A stretch of 64,000 nt of DNA from Candidatus Bathyarchaeota archaeon (GCA_017883615.1 JADGNF010000014.1:62001-126000), one strand, 5' to 3'; shown: positions 50,692 through 60,344, counted from the stretch's first letter. A program made the numbers and translations. Notes: generated by a model from the sequence alone, not told the origin.

Positions 50692-51855
50692 TCACTTGTA
50701 TAGGTTTCTGATTCTTTCGCAGGCTTCGGCTATGCGTTCCTTCGGCTGCGTGAACGTTATTCGCGCGTAGCCTTCGCCGTGTTCGCCAAAGCCGACGCCC
50801 GGTGTAACCGCGACACCGACATTGAGGAGTTTGGCGGCGAATTCCATGCTGCTGCCTTTGCAGTTTACCCAGACATAGAAGGTGGCTTTGGGTTTTTCGC
50901 ATGGGAAGCCGATGTCGCAGAGCGTGTTCACTAATAGGTCACGCCGTTCTTGCATAATCTGGTTGTTTTTTCGCAGGAACTCCGGTGGCTCCGCACTCTT
51001 GTATGCGCCCAGGGCTTTGACGGCGACTTTTTGCGTGTAAACCGGCAGACCGGAGTCAATTTGGGATTTGACTTTGGTTAATCCTGTGACAAGTTGTTTG
51101 CAGCCCACCGCGAAGCCGATGCGGTCGCCTGTCATGTTGAAGGTTTTGGAGAGCGAATGGAATTCGATGGCGCAATCCATAGCTCCGTCAATCTCTAAGA
51201 TGCTTGGCGCTTTGTAGCTGTCGTAGCTGATTTCGCTGTACGCGTTATCATAGCAGAGGATGTTATTGTTGTCTCTGGCGAAATCAACTGCTTCTTTTAG
51301 GAACGCTTTATCGACGGTGGCTGCTGTAGGGTTATTGGGATAGTTTAGGAACATCATCTTGGCTTTCTTTGCTTTTACTCCGTTGAAGTCGGGTTTGAAA
51401 CCATTCTTCTCCAGAAGCGGCATTGCCACTGGGATACCATCGCAGAGAATTGTGCTGCCATTAGCGTAGACTGGGTAAGCGGGGTCAGGAACCAGCACAT
51501 TGTCTCCAGGGTTGACAAAAGCCCTTGCGACGTTAGCGATGCCTTCCTTGCTGCCCAAAAGCGCAACCACTTGGTCCTGCGCCAAATCCACGCCGAACCG
51601 TTTCTTGTACCATTCTGTGACCGCCGCGCGGAAGTCGGGTTCACCCTGGCTGAAGCTGTAATTGTGATTCTTCGGATTAGCCGTTTCCTCTTTAAGTGTG
51701 TCTAGCACGATTTTTGGGGGCGGAAGATCAGGATCCCCTATACTTAAAGAGATTAAGTCTACTCCTGCCGCTTTCTTTTCTTTGATTTGTTTCTCAATTT
51801 CGGCGAACAGGTAAGGCGGAAGTCTCTTAATTCGGTCGGCGAATTCTGTGTTCAT
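50692..51855 (-). CDS. dapL: LL-diaminopimelate aminotransferase
   Basis: A 387-residue class I PLP aminotransferase. It makes LL-diaminopimelate directly from tetrahydrodipicolinate, which fits a DAP operon that lacks dapD, dapC and dapE. Visible are SLSIGDPDLPPP, FLNYPNNPTAA and the PLP lysine in FHSLSKTFNMTGDRIGF. Last gene of the minus-strand operon dapA-dapB-asd-lysA-dapF-dapL. The family assignment rests partly on this context; similarity to the MTH52-type DapL is from memory. Confidence 0.82.
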   Translation of the reverse strand: MNTEFADRIKRLPPYLFAEIEKQIKEKKAAGVDLISLSIGDPDLPPPKIVLDTLKEETANPKNHNYSFSQGEPDFRAAVTEWYKKRFGVDLAQDQVVALLGSKEGIANVARAFVNPGDNVLVPDPAYPVYANGSTILCDGIPVAMPLLEKNGFKPDFNGVKAKKAKMMFLNYPNNPTAATVDKAFLKEAVDFARDNNNILCYDNAYSEISYDSYKAPSILEIDGAMDCAIEFHSLSKTFNMTGDRIGFAVGCKQLVTGLTKVKSQIDSGLPVYTQKVAVKALGAYKSAEPPEFLRKNNQIMQERRDLLVNTLCDIGFPCEKPKATFYVWVNCKGSSMEFAAKLLNVGVAVTPGVGFGEHGEGYARITFTQPKERIAEACERIRNLYK

Positions 51856-51875
51856 TTTAGGTCACATTGTATCTT

Positions 51876-52709
51876 TTAAAAGAGTTTGCCTTCAAAAACC
51901 TTCTCTGCTGTTCCGCTCAAAAACATTGTTTTTCCTACCTCTACTAAGAGGACACCACCGGGAACATACACGGTAACTTTGTCTTTGACCTTTCCCAGCT
52001 TGTTTGCCGCAGCTACGGCAGCGCACGTTCCAGTTCCACACGCGAGAGTTTCTCCACATCCCCTTTCCCAGACGCGGAGCTTCATTTCGGTCTTGCTGAT
52101 GACTTGTGCGAAGCCGACATTTGTCCGGTTGGGAAAGTCTTTATGGTTTTCGACCATGGGTCCGATGTATTCAACCGGGAACTCGTTCGCGTTTTCGACA
52201 AATATGGTGCAATGTGGGTTTCCCATTGATAGACAGGTGACTTTGTAAGTTTCATCTTCGTCAACTTGTAGATCTTCGTTAATGCACGGACCGTTCCCGA
52301 GCATAGGAAGAGCTTTGCGATCCCAAATAGGCGCCCCCATATCTACCCTAACCGATATGACTACATCATCTTTCACGTTCAACCAAACATGCTTAACACC
52401 AGCGTTGGTTTCCACTTTAAATTGCGCTTTCTTAACGATGCTATTTTCGTAGCAGAATTTTGCGAAGCATCGAATTCCATTTCCACACATTTCCGCTTCA
52501 CTACCATCTGCGTTGAAAATCCTCATTCGAGCATCTGCGACGTCTGAATTAAGAACGAGAAGAAGCCCGTCTGCGCCAATGCCGAATCGTCGTTCGCAAA
52601 GCTTTAACGCAATGGCGGATGTTTGGCTGTTTGCGACTTGGTCATCTCGGTTGTCGATGACCACGTAGTCGTTGCCTAAGCCATGCATTTTCCAGAAGTT
52701 TATTGCCAT
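51876..52709 (-). CDS. dapF: Diaminopimelate epimerase
   Basis: A cofactor-free racemase of 277 residues turning LL- into meso-diaminopimelate. Both catalytic cysteines are in place, in EMCGNGIRCFAKF and ETLACGTGTCAAV. The N-terminal FWKMHGLGNDYVVID is the family start. It overlaps lysA by ten bases and precedes dapL by 20. Confidence 0.94.
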   Translation of the reverse strand: MAINFWKMHGLGNDYVVIDNRDDQVANSQTSAIALKLCERRFGIGADGLLLVLNSDVADARMRIFNADGSEAEMCGNGIRCFAKFCYENSIVKKAQFKVETNAGVKHVWLNVKDDVVISVRVDMGAPIWDRKALPMLGNGPCINEDLQVDEDETYKVTCLSMGNPHCTIFVENANEFPVEYIGPMVENHKDFPNRTNVGFAQVISKTEMKLRVWERGCGETLACGTGTCAAVAAANKLGKVKDKVTVYVPGGVLLVEVGKTMFLSGTAEKVFEGKLF

Positions 52710-53986
52710 TCTATCGCCTGCTGTTGTCCCTGCATCAAATCGTCAAGCTGCTCTCGCTCTCGGACTAGTTTGTATTTGCCCTCTTTCACGAGGACTTCGG
52801 CTGCTCTTGGCCTTGCGTTGTATTGGCTGCTCATGCTAAATCCGTAGGCGCCGGCGTTTAGAACAGCGAGCAAATCGCCCTCCTCAATCCTTGGTAAGCA
52901 TCTGTCTTTTGCCAGGAGGTCACCGGATTCGCAGATTGGACCTGCAACATCGTACTTCTCTTCTTCAGTTGCAACGAGTTTGTTGGCTACAATAATGTGG
53001 TGGTAAGAGCCATACATTGCGGGGCGAATCAGAGTGTTGAACCCTGCGTCGACACCAACGAATTTTCTGTAAGGCGTGACTTTCAAGGTGTTAACCGCAG
53101 TCAAAAGGATAGAGGCATCGGCGACTAAGTATCTGCCTGGTTCTATGTGCAATGTTGGTTCACCCAAGTCATATTGGCTCATTTTCGCCTTGAAAGCTGA
53201 GAGAACCTTGTCGGAGTATGCTTGCAGATCAAGTGGCTTATCTTCAGGTCCGTAAGGTACGCCCAAGCCGCCGCCGATGTCGATGAATTCGAAATTGACT
53301 TTTGCCTGGTCATGAACTTTCTTTGCAACCGCCAGTAACCTCTCAAGGGCGTCTAAGTATGGTTTTGAATCGAGAATACCTGAGCCTATGTGCATATGAA
53401 TGCCGAATTTCTCTACGCCTGCCTCCTTAGCCGTTGTGTAAGCTTTAACAGCGTCTTGTTCCCAAACCCCGAACTTGGATTCTTTACCCGCCGTTATGCA
53501 ATGTTCATGGTGTCCGGCGCCGATTTCAGGGTTAATCCTAACTGACAGCGTTTTTGGAACATTGATTTTTAGAAGCCTGATCAACTGTGATTGGGAGTCC
53601 ACGTTAATGATGACATTGGAATCTGAAAGAAATTTTAGCTCGTCGTTGCGCACGCTTGTTCCGGTAAAAAGAATGCGCTCAGGCGTAAAACCGCTTGTTA
53701 GTGCCATGAACACTTCGCCAGGGCTAACAGCGTCTACGCAGACACCCTCCGATTCCAGCACCTTTAGAACGGCGAGGTTCGAGTTAGCTTTCATGGCATA
53801 GTAGATTTTGAACTTTGAATAGTTACGAGTCAACGCGGCCTTGAGGCGCTGATAATTATTTCGGATTCTTCGTTCGCTAATGACGTAAAGAGGCGTGTCA
53901 AACTTTTCAACAAGAGTTTGGGCGGAAACTCCATCAATGAAAAGTTGACCGTTCCTATTTTCTAAGGGGTCATTAAGAGTATTCAC
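52700..53986 (-). CDS. lysA: Diaminopimelate decarboxylase
   Basis: A fold III PLP decarboxylase making lysine from meso-DAP; 428 residues. The PLP lysine lies in IYYAMKANSNLAVL, the phosphate site includes FIDIGGGLGVPYG and HIEPGRYLVADA, and the active-site Cys lies in GPICESGD. Together with dapA, dapB, dapL, dapF and asd it completes the DAP lysine pathway. Confidence 0.95.
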   Translation of the reverse strand: MNTLNDPLENRNGQLFIDGVSAQTLVEKFDTPLYVISERRIRNNYQRLKAALTRNYSKFKIYYAMKANSNLAVLKVLESEGVCVDAVSPGEVFMALTSGFTPERILFTGTSVRNDELKFLSDSNVIINVDSQSQLIRLLKINVPKTLSVRINPEIGAGHHEHCITAGKESKFGVWEQDAVKAYTTAKEAGVEKFGIHMHIGSGILDSKPYLDALERLLAVAKKVHDQAKVNFEFIDIGGGLGVPYGPEDKPLDLQAYSDKVLSAFKAKMSQYDLGEPTLHIEPGRYLVADASILLTAVNTLKVTPYRKFVGVDAGFNTLIRPAMYGSYHHIIVANKLVATEEEKYDVAGPICESGDLLAKDRCLPRIEEGDLLAVLNAGAYGFSMSSQYNARPRAAEVLVKEGKYKLVREREQLDDLMQGQQQAIEWQ

Positions 53987-54034
53987 TCATTCTCACCAGT
54001 GTAGTGTATATTCAGATAGTATATTACTTTTCTT

Positions 54035-55093
54035 TTAAGCTAATCCCTTAGCCACAGCAAACTCCGCACTCAAGATTCCTCCACCCGCGGCGCCCCTGAT
54101 AGTGTTATGACCTAAACACATGTACTTCATAGTGAGGATGGGGTCGCTTCTGATTCTTCCAACGGTTACGCTCATGCCATTGCCTGCATCACGGTCGAAC
54201 CGCGGTTGCGGGCGGTTAGCTTCTTTTCGCACAACTATTGGATTCTCAGGCGCAGAGGGAAGTTTGAGCTTTTGGGGTTCGCCCTTGAAGTTGCTGAACG
54301 CCTCTTCCACTTGGGCAACAGAGGGTTTCTTTTCGAGCTTAACATAAATCGACTCCAAATGACCATCTTTGACATGCACGCGATTGCAGCTTGCACTTAC
54401 AGCGAAACTGGCGTTCTTCACAGTTTTGCCGTCGAAAACGCCCAGTATCTTATTGGATTCAGACTCCATCTTTTCCTCTTCTTTGCCGATATAAGGGACG
54501 ACGTTATCAAGTATGTCGAGAGAAGGAACGCCTGGGTAACCTGCCCCGCTGAGCGCCTGCATTGTGGTCACCATGACCTGGCTAAGTCCAAACTGCATGA
54601 GTGGCTTAAGCGTAATTGCCATTTGGATGGTGCTGCAGTTAGGGTCTGTTGATATGAAGCCTTTCCATCCACGGTTTTTTTGCTGGATCGGAATTAACTG
54701 CAAGTGGTCAGGATTAACTTCAGGAATGATTAAGGGAACGTCTTTTTCCATGCGATGAGCGGATGCCTTGCTAAACACTGGGTAGAGTGCTGCAAACTGT
54801 TCTTCCACTGGACCCGCAAGATCTCCGGGGAGCGAAGTGAAAATGAAGTCAACGTCGCCTGCCTTCTCAACTGCTTCTACATTGGCGTCTGCTATGGTCA
54901 TGTTGCCGATTTCTTTTGGCAGCTCGGATTCCATGACCCAGTTGCATGCCTCCTTGTATTTTTTGCCTGCTGAACGCTCGGATGCTGCTAAAACTTCAAT
55001 TTCGAACCATGGGTGCCCCTGCAGCAGCTGTATGTATCTTTGTCCAACTGCTCCTGTGGCGCCAAGTATTGCAACTTTACGTTTCTGAGACAT
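54035..55093 (-). CDS. asd: Aspartate-semialdehyde dehydrogenase
   Basis: Reduces aspartyl phosphate to the semialdehyde. It has VAILGATGAVGQRYIQLL, the active-site Cys in STDPNCSTIQM (about residue 151), and the C-terminal GHNTIRGAAGG. A 352-residue archaeal/fungal-type enzyme. It lies in the DAP operon, but its product is also needed by the threonine, homocysteine and shikimate genes in this window. There is a gap of 114 bases to dapB, which could hold an internal promoter. Confidence 0.94.
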   Translation of the reverse strand: MSQKRKVAILGATGAVGQRYIQLLQGHPWFEIEVLAASERSAGKKYKEACNWVMESELPKEIGNMTIADANVEAVEKAGDVDFIFTSLPGDLAGPVEEQFAALYPVFSKASAHRMEKDVPLIIPEVNPDHLQLIPIQQKNRGWKGFISTDPNCSTIQMAITLKPLMQFGLSQVMVTTMQALSGAGYPGVPSLDILDNVVPYIGKEEEKMESESNKILGVFDGKTVKNASFAVSASCNRVHVKDGHLESIYVKLEKKPSVAQVEEAFSNFKGEPQKLKLPSAPENPIVVRKEANRPQPRFDRDAGNGMSVTVGRIRSDPILTMKYMCLGHNTIRGAAGGGILSAEFAVAKGLA

Positions 55094-55207
55094 TTTCTAT
55101 CGCTTTCCTTGCACTTTTCAGTTTATTTCCCACAATAAAAATGTTGATGGTTGGCTGCTCATTGTGACCTCAAGAATGTTGATGCTTGCCCTGCACTTAT
55201 TCCCCGA

Positions 55208-55999
55208 CTAGAGTCCCAGCACTGTTGCCATGCTGTAAATTCCGGGGTTTGCCTGTTTGCTTAGCCAATCCGCAGCATATACTGCTCCTTGGGCAAACAC
55301 GTTTCGGGAAAACGCGGTATGCTCTATGCGGAGCATTTCGTAGGGTCCAGCCACTATGAGGTCATGGATTCCTGGAACGCCGCCTGCACGCATCGCGACG
55401 ATTTCTAGTTCGTCGGCTTTTCGGACGCTGATGCCTTCTCTACCGTGAACGGTTGCAGTGTAGCCTCGGATGCCCGAAACGATTTCGCCCAGCTTCACGG
55501 CTGTGCCACTTGGCGCATCTTTCTTGGCTGTGTGGTGTATCTCGCTTATGCTGAAATTGTATTCTGCTGGGAAAGCTTTGAGGACTTCGGCGAGTTTGAA
55601 GAGCACGTTAACGCCGACGCTGTAGTTGGGTGAGAACACGGCGGGAACTTTTTTTTCGACGGCGGCGCGGATTTTGTTATTCTGTTCCTCAGTGAAACCT
55701 GTGGTGCCAAGGATTATTCTCTTTCCCAGATCAGCAACAATTGGGAGATTCTGAACTTCCGCCGCGGGTGAAGTGAATGTTACATAAACGTCCGCGTTTT
55801 TTATTGCGTCGCTGAGTTTGTCAGGTCCCATAATGCAGGTTTCACTATCAGCTATGCCTTGTTGTCTGAGGCTTCTGCCGATGGCTGGGTTGCCTGCGGC
55901 TTCGAGTGCGCCTACGATTCGGTGGCCTTTAGCAATGCCTTCTTGGATGATGGCGTTTCCCATCTTGCCCGCGGCGCCAGCTACACAGAGCTTAAGCAT
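55208..55999 (-). CDS. dapB: 4-hydroxy-tetrahydrodipicolinate reductase
   Basis: A 263-residue NAD(P)H enzyme. The nucleotide motif is VAGAAGKMGNAIIQE, the substrate site includes SEIHHTAKKDAPSGTAVKLGE, and ILGTTGFTEEQ is conserved. It overlaps dapA by eight bases. Confidence 0.94.
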   Translation of the reverse strand: MLKLCVAGAAGKMGNAIIQEGIAKGHRIVGALEAAGNPAIGRSLRQQGIADSETCIMGPDKLSDAIKNADVYVTFTSPAAEVQNLPIVADLGKRIILGTTGFTEEQNNKIRAAVEKKVPAVFSPNYSVGVNVLFKLAEVLKAFPAEYNFSISEIHHTAKKDAPSGTAVKLGEIVSGIRGYTATVHGREGISVRKADELEIVAMRAGGVPGIHDLIVAGPYEMLRIEHTAFSRNVFAQGAVYAADWLSKQANPGIYSMATVLGL

Positions 56000-57029
56000 A
56001 GAACAATCCCTCCAAGTACTGCTCGTTGTTCAACCTGTCCATTAAGTCTATATCAAACGATTGTTCGATTGGGTGGAGGATTTCTGGGTGGGCTTCGTAG
56101 ACTTTTCTTGCGGCTTGTAGGACTGCTTCCAGTCCGCTGCGGGTCATTTTTCCGAGTGGTTGTCTGCATGGACCAGCTGGCATTCCCAGAACATTCATCA
56201 GGGTTTTTGTTGCCAATGGATTCCTTGCCCTGCAAGTGATGGGCCCAAACGGCGTTTGCTCCTGGGTCTTCACAGTGATTACTGAGAAGAGGGGTTGGAG
56301 GATTTCAGAGAGAATTTTTGCCTCTTTTAGATTGCGGTCTAAGATGTAGTGGGCCATGTCACTTATGGCGCGGGGGACGACATTGCTCATGACTGAGATA
56401 ACGCCGGTGGCTGCAATTTCAGGTAGCGTCATCATGGCGAAAGTCTTGTCGTCGTCGCCTGAGAGTATGTCAAAGTCCTCACCACACAGTCGGCGGGTTA
56501 TGCGCATGTTTTCCAAGTCGCCTGTCGCCTCTTTCACACATCGGACGTTCGGATAGTCTTCGGCGAGTTGGGCGATGTCTTGGGGCAGCAGTTGTGTGCC
56601 TGTCCTGCCAGGTATAACATAGGGAATCATCTGGATTTGGGGAAATTGCTTGGCGAGAGGTTCGATGTATTCTCGACGAATCTCCATCGAGCTGGGTCCA
56701 TTGTAATAGGGGTCCACGAGGAGAACGGCGGTGATGCCAGTATGGGCAGCATGGACTGTGCCTTCGATGGCTTCTTGGGTGCTGTTGCTGCCTGTTCCAG
56801 CGATGGTTAAGCCTTTACTGTGGGTGTATTCGTGGACACGTTCGGTGACTTTGTTGTGTTCGTTCCAATCTAAGGTTGGGCTTTCGCCTGTGGTGCCGCA
56901 GGCTAAGATGCCGCTAACGCCTTGGCTAAGCTGGAATTCTACCAGTTTTTGTAAGCCCTCGTAGTCTACTTCACGGTTTGCGCGGAAGGGCGTGATAAGG
57001 GCAGTGTAGCAACCGCTGAATAATGTCAT
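55992..57029 (-). CDS. dapA: 4-hydroxy-tetrahydrodipicolinate synthase
   Basis: A Schiff-base aldolase condensing pyruvate with aspartate semialdehyde. GTTGESPTL is the substrate loop, PYVIPGRTG carries the Tyr/Arg pair, and the pyruvate-binding Lys lies in CVKEATGD. At 345 residues it is about 50 longer than usual, the extra being a C-terminal tail (from about residue 318) ending in DIDLMDRLNNEQYLEGLFYA. AGAGGT eight bases upstream supports the ATG. First gene of the DAP operon. Confidence 0.93.
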   Translation of the reverse strand: MTLFSGCYTALITPFRANREVDYEGLQKLVEFQLSQGVSGILACGTTGESPTLDWNEHNKVTERVHEYTHSKGLTIAGTGSNSTQEAIEGTVHAAHTGITAVLLVDPYYNGPSSMEIRREYIEPLAKQFPQIQMIPYVIPGRTGTQLLPQDIAQLAEDYPNVRCVKEATGDLENMRITRRLCGEDFDILSGDDDKTFAMMTLPEIAATGVISVMSNVVPRAISDMAHYILDRNLKEAKILSEILQPLFSVITVKTQEQTPFGPITCRARNPLATKTLMNVLGMPAGPCRQPLGKMTRSGLEAVLQAARKVYEAHPEILHPIEQSFDIDLMDRLNNEQYLEGLFYA

Positions 57030-57260
57030 TTGGTTTTACCTCTTGCGAAGATTATTCTTACGGGCGATTATTTAAGCTTTTCCGTTTTCATTACTTTTTT
57101 TACGTATTTCGTATAAACTTCGCTTGTAAATAATCAACTGCGATTACTATTTCACGTTTTACGGAATCACATCAGAACCCCAACAAGAATTAAACCTTGG
57201 GAACCTAACAGATTTAGTAAAACAAATTAATACCCTAAACGTTGTGAATACCGATAAACC

Positions 57261-57482
57261 GTGCCACACAGCAAACAAACCAAATCCAAAGAGACCCTCA
57301 AAGCAGGCGCCCTCCTCTGCCCAGTCTGCTGCGTTGAGTACATTGAGATTGAAGTTGATTTTGACGTCGACGGTACAATCCTCAACAACATCAAACTGCT
57401 CAAATGCCCCATATGCCAGGACGAGCAGTTCACTCCTGAACAACAAAAGGAAATTGAAAAACGACTGCTCAATCTGGGTTAG
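57261..57482 (+). CDS. Small zinc-ribbon protein
   Basis: A 73-residue protein with two CxxC pairs (LCPVCCVEY at about residues 19-27 and LKCPICQDEQF at about 48-58) and a helical, charged C-terminal end. This is a rubredoxin-like zinc-ribbon layout. A GTG start is preceded by AT-rich promoter-like sequence. The role is unknown. It is divergent from dapA and convergent with the LigB-type gene. The overlapping Ser/Lys-rich frame is a shadow. Confidence 0.6.
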   Translation: MPHSKQTKSKETLKAGALLCPVCCVEYIEIEVDFDVDGTILNNIKLLKCPICQDEQFTPEQQKEIEKRLLNLG

Positions 57483-57509
57483 CGCGCAGTTTGCCGTTGA
57501 TTTGTAATC

Positions 57510-58316
57510 TTAACCAATTTGGAACGCACGCATAGAAACCGAACCATTCTGGAAACCTTCATGAATAAACTTCAACGGCTCGCCTTTCTGTTGCATTGCG
57601 ATGACGTAAATCATAGGTAGATAGTGGTCAATCGTCGGCACTGCGTAATGCGCTTCCTGTCCCAAGGCAAGATAATCTAGAAGAGCTTTGTGATTTGTAT
57701 TTTCTAAGGCGGTTCTGACTTTCTCGTCAAATTTCTTCGCCCACTCAACCGGTTTGGCGTCAGTGTCGAAATCTATGAGTCCGAGGTTGTGGACAATGTT
57801 TCCGCTGCCGATAATGAGGATGCCTTGTTCTCTGAGTGGGGCAAGTTCTGCCGCTAAACGATAATGATATTCTATGGGTTTTGGGTGCCAGTCGTTGTAA
57901 GGCGAGTAATCCAAGCTCATCTCAAAGACGGGCACGTCGGCTTTGGGGTACATGTGTTTGAGGACTGCCCAGGAAGCGTGATCCAAACCCCATTTTTCGT
58001 CATAATTGACTTGGGTACTCTTAATTAGCCTAATTACTTGTGCAGCCTCTTCTGGTGATCCCGGGCAAGGATAGCGGATTTTGTACAGTTCATCGGGGAA
58101 TCCGTAGAAATCGTAAATTGTCCGCGGCTTTTCCAGGCCGCAAACGCAGGTTCCTTCCGTGAGCCAATGGGCCGAAACCACCAAAATCGCTTTGGGTTTG
58201 GGCAGCTCTTTTGCTGTTCGCGCCAAGTCTTCAGTGTAACTGTTGTGGGCAACGATGTTCATTGGGGACCCGTGCCCGACAAACAAAACCGGCATACGTT
58301 CAGAACGTGCAATCAT
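57510..58316 (-). CDS. LigB-family (YgiD-like) extradiol dioxygenase
   Basis: A 268-residue non-haem metal enzyme of the class III extradiol dioxygenase fold. The metal ligands appear in VGHGSPMN, VVSAHWLTE, LDHASWAVLKHMYP and GSGNIVHNLG, with a late PTIDHYLPMIY. Relatives open catechol-type rings such as DOPA. The natural substrate in an anaerobe is unclear, as oxygen would be needed; a different reaction is possible. Confidence 0.87.
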   Translation of the reverse strand: MIARSERMPVLFVGHGSPMNIVAHNSYTEDLARTAKELPKPKAILVVSAHWLTEGTCVCGLEKPRTIYDFYGFPDELYKIRYPCPGSPEEAAQVIRLIKSTQVNYDEKWGLDHASWAVLKHMYPKADVPVFEMSLDYSPYNDWHPKPIEYHYRLAAELAPLREQGILIIGSGNIVHNLGLIDFDTDAKPVEWAKKFDEKVRTALENTNHKALLDYLALGQEAHYAVPTIDHYLPMIYVIAMQQKGEPLKFIHEGFQNGSVSMRAFQIG

Positions 58317-58486
58317 AAACCAAACTCCAATAATTAATGGCCGCTGACTTCTACAAATCTTTTCCCATTTTCGTTTTCAATTCTGTTTCGTCAAAATCTA
58401 CAGCAACGCTTTAATCGATACAAACCCCATACCCGTCAGGGATAAGCACGTCGAGCATCCAAGAAAACCGCAAACGAAACTTAATC

Positions 58487-58663
58487 ATGCTAATGTTCGC
58501 AGCCATCTACATCGCTGCAGGAGTCTTGCTGATTTACTGGAACTTCACAGGGACCATTTCAAGTGCAACTTTTGGCATCGGCATCTTCATCCTGATAGCT
58601 GCCAGCCTAATTTTCAGGTTCGTCACCGACTACTTGAACAGACGCAGAATGAGACATCTGTAA
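58487..58663 (+). CDS. Small two-helix membrane protein
   Basis: A 58-residue frame with two hydrophobic segments (MFAAIYIAAGVLLIYW and FGIGIFILIAASLIF) and a strongly basic C-terminus (LNRRRMRHL), fitting a hairpin membrane protein with its tail in the cytoplasm. A TATA-like GCTTTAATCG lies near 58409. The frame is open upstream with Lys/Arg/Asn residues but no normal start codon, so the true start is uncertain. No family recognised. Confidence 0.5.
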   Translation: MLMFAAIYIAAGVLLIYWNFTGTISSATFGIGIFILIAASLIFRFVTDYLNRRRMRHL

Positions 58664-58719
58664 ACCTGAAGACTATTAGTAAAGTGGTTTCCAAAAGAAA
58701 AAGAAAGTTTTTGCGTTTA

Positions 58720-59493
58720 CTAGTGAGTTACTATGTAGGCGTGTTGCAGGGTGATGGTTTGTGTTGGTTGAGATTTTTCGCCCATCGCATTCGTTGTTAC
58801 CGATACTTGTGAAATTTTCATCACTATATCCATGCCGCCTATGACTTGACCAAACACTGTGTATTTGGTGTCGAATTTTGTGCCTTGCTGGTCTATTTCG
58901 TTGTTTCCGTTGTTAGCGACGTTTATGAAGAATTGGCTTGTTGCAGAATTGGCGGCGCCTGTATTTGCCATTGCTATAGTGCCGTTGTAGTTGACGTTGT
59001 CATTTCCGATCTCATCGTGAATGTTGGATGCTGAACTTGAAAGTTGGCCGCCTTGAATCATGAAACCCGCCATTACTCGGTGGAAAATCGTATCATCATA
59101 CAAGCCATGCTGAGTTAGGCTTACAAAGTTGGCGGTGGTAATGGGTTTGTCGTCACGCATTTGGATAGTGATGTTACCCATGGAGGTTTGGAACAGTATT
59201 ATGACTCCACTAGAGCTGTATTCACCTGCAGGCGAAGTTAGGGGTGTTACACCGGCGGGAAGGTAAACTGGAGCTGGTGATGCGGCAGGCGTGGCACTCG
59301 GGGAAGGACTGCTGGAAACCCCAGAGAGCAAGCCATTTGGAACCAGAACAAAGAACGCAGCAATAGCGACTGCAGCAACAGCTATTGCACCTATGATTAA
59401 CATCATTTTCTTGTTTTTAGCTTTCGTCTGGGGATTATTCTTGCCCCATTGAGGCTTATCTTGATTTTTGCGGGATCTACGTGAACGCGGCAT
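58720..59493 (-). CDS. Membrane-anchored cyclophilin-type peptidyl-prolyl isomerase
   Basis: A 257-residue protein: a very basic cytoplasmic start (PRSRRSRKNQDKPQ), one membrane helix (MMLIIGAIAVAAVAIAAFFV), a Ser/Pro/Ala-rich linker (about residues 60-90), then a cyclophilin domain with FHRVMAGFMIQGG, the Asn-Gly-Thr strand region, and SQFFINV. The catalytic Arg of FHRV is present. It should act on the outer face of the membrane, assisting folding of exported proteins. The start at 59493 is the second Met of the longer frame. Confidence 0.88.
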   Translation of the reverse strand: MPRSRRSRKNQDKPQWGKNNPQTKAKNKKMMLIIGAIAVAAVAIAAFFVLVPNGLLSGVSSSPSPSATPAASPAPVYLPAGVTPLTSPAGEYSSSGVIILFQTSMGNITIQMRDDKPITTANFVSLTQHGLYDDTIFHRVMAGFMIQGGQLSSSASNIHDEIGNDNVNYNGTIAMANTGAANSATSQFFINVANNGNNEIDQQGTKFDTKYTVFGQVIGGMDIVMKISQVSVTTNAMGEKSQPTQTITLQHAYIVTH

Positions 59494-59680
59494 ATCCAAA
59501 ATGAACGATTGTTTTTTTATTTAAACGTTTCAATTTTTCTGCCTTTTCAGACATGATCAATTGGAAAGCAATTTGGCGATCTCTTTGGGGGGCAAAGCGT
59601 TTATTTCTGAATCCGCTTGATATAGAACAGAACTTCTCAACATCTCATGAGATAGAAACAGATTGTTTGGTTTGGTAAGA

Positions 59681-60274
59681 ATGAGCAACGGGTTTATTAT
59701 CCACACGGACTTCGATGAAATCTTCACTGAAGTGGGCAAGCTTCAGGAAGTCGACAAGAAAATAGTGGATGAAATCACATCTTTTGTGGACAACATAAGA
59801 GACTTGACCTTTAAAGTGGAACCTGCCCTCAAAATGGACACGAGGGATGAAAGACAACTGTGGAATGAATACCGCGAGCTTCAGCAAGAAAAGCTGGTTT
59901 TGCTAGATTTGTCCCACGAGTATGAGTCGCTGCAAGAAAACGTGAAACAATACAATCCCAGGCTGGATTTCCTAATTAAAGATGCGTTAGACGAATTGAA
60001 AGACCACATCGAAGTGCTCGCTGAAGCTCAGAGGGCTCACATAGACATCCTTGAAATCTTTAACACACGCAGAATCGAAGTCTTGGCTCTAATAATAACC
60101 GCCGTGATTTCATACTTGGCTGTATGGGAATTCTTTGTCAGAGACTTGCTAACAGGTATCGTCTTTCCCTTCAATCTGAGCCCAAACCTGAATTATTCGC
60201 TAGTATTCCTAACTCTGCTTCCAGTTTTTATTGCAATTGTATGGGCTTGGCTGAACCGCGGAAAACGTTTCTAA
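59681..60274 (+). CDS. Coiled-coil protein with two C-terminal membrane helices
   Basis: A 197-residue protein with a long Glu/Lys/Leu-rich helical region (about 1-140) and two hydrophobic segments at the end (VLALIITAVISYLAVWEFFV and YSLVFLTLLPVFIAIVWAW), closing with a basic tail. The layout recalls CorA or RMD1-type proteins, but no GMN motif is present and I do not assign a function. It is convergent with ilvD across a terminator-like hairpin. Confidence 0.65.
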   Translation: MSNGFIIHTDFDEIFTEVGKLQEVDKKIVDEITSFVDNIRDLTFKVEPALKMDTRDERQLWNEYRELQQEKLVLLDLSHEYESLQENVKQYNPRLDFLIKDALDELKDHIEVLAEAQRAHIDILEIFNTRRIEVLALIITAVISYLAVWEFFVRDLLTGIVFPFNLSPNLNYSLVFLTLLPVFIAIVWAWLNRGKRF

Positions 60275-60308
60275 AAAGTTTCCTTCTGGGCTACTATCCG
60301 TAGACATG

Positions 60309-60344
60309 GTTGGAAAAGCCAACTATTTCCGCTGTTCTTTTTTT
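60309..60344 (+). terminator. Hairpin and T-run after the coiled-coil gene
   Basis: GTTGG (60309-60313) and CCAAC (60319-60323) form a 5-bp stem with a five-base loop; a run of seven T follows at 60338-60344. It lies 35 bases after the stop and in the convergent gap with ilvD. Confidence 0.5.

Noticed and set aside
57244-57507. 87-residue Ser/Lys/Asn-rich frame
   Set aside because: It overlaps the zinc-ribbon frame, which has paired CxxC motifs; the other frame has no motif and looks like a shadow.
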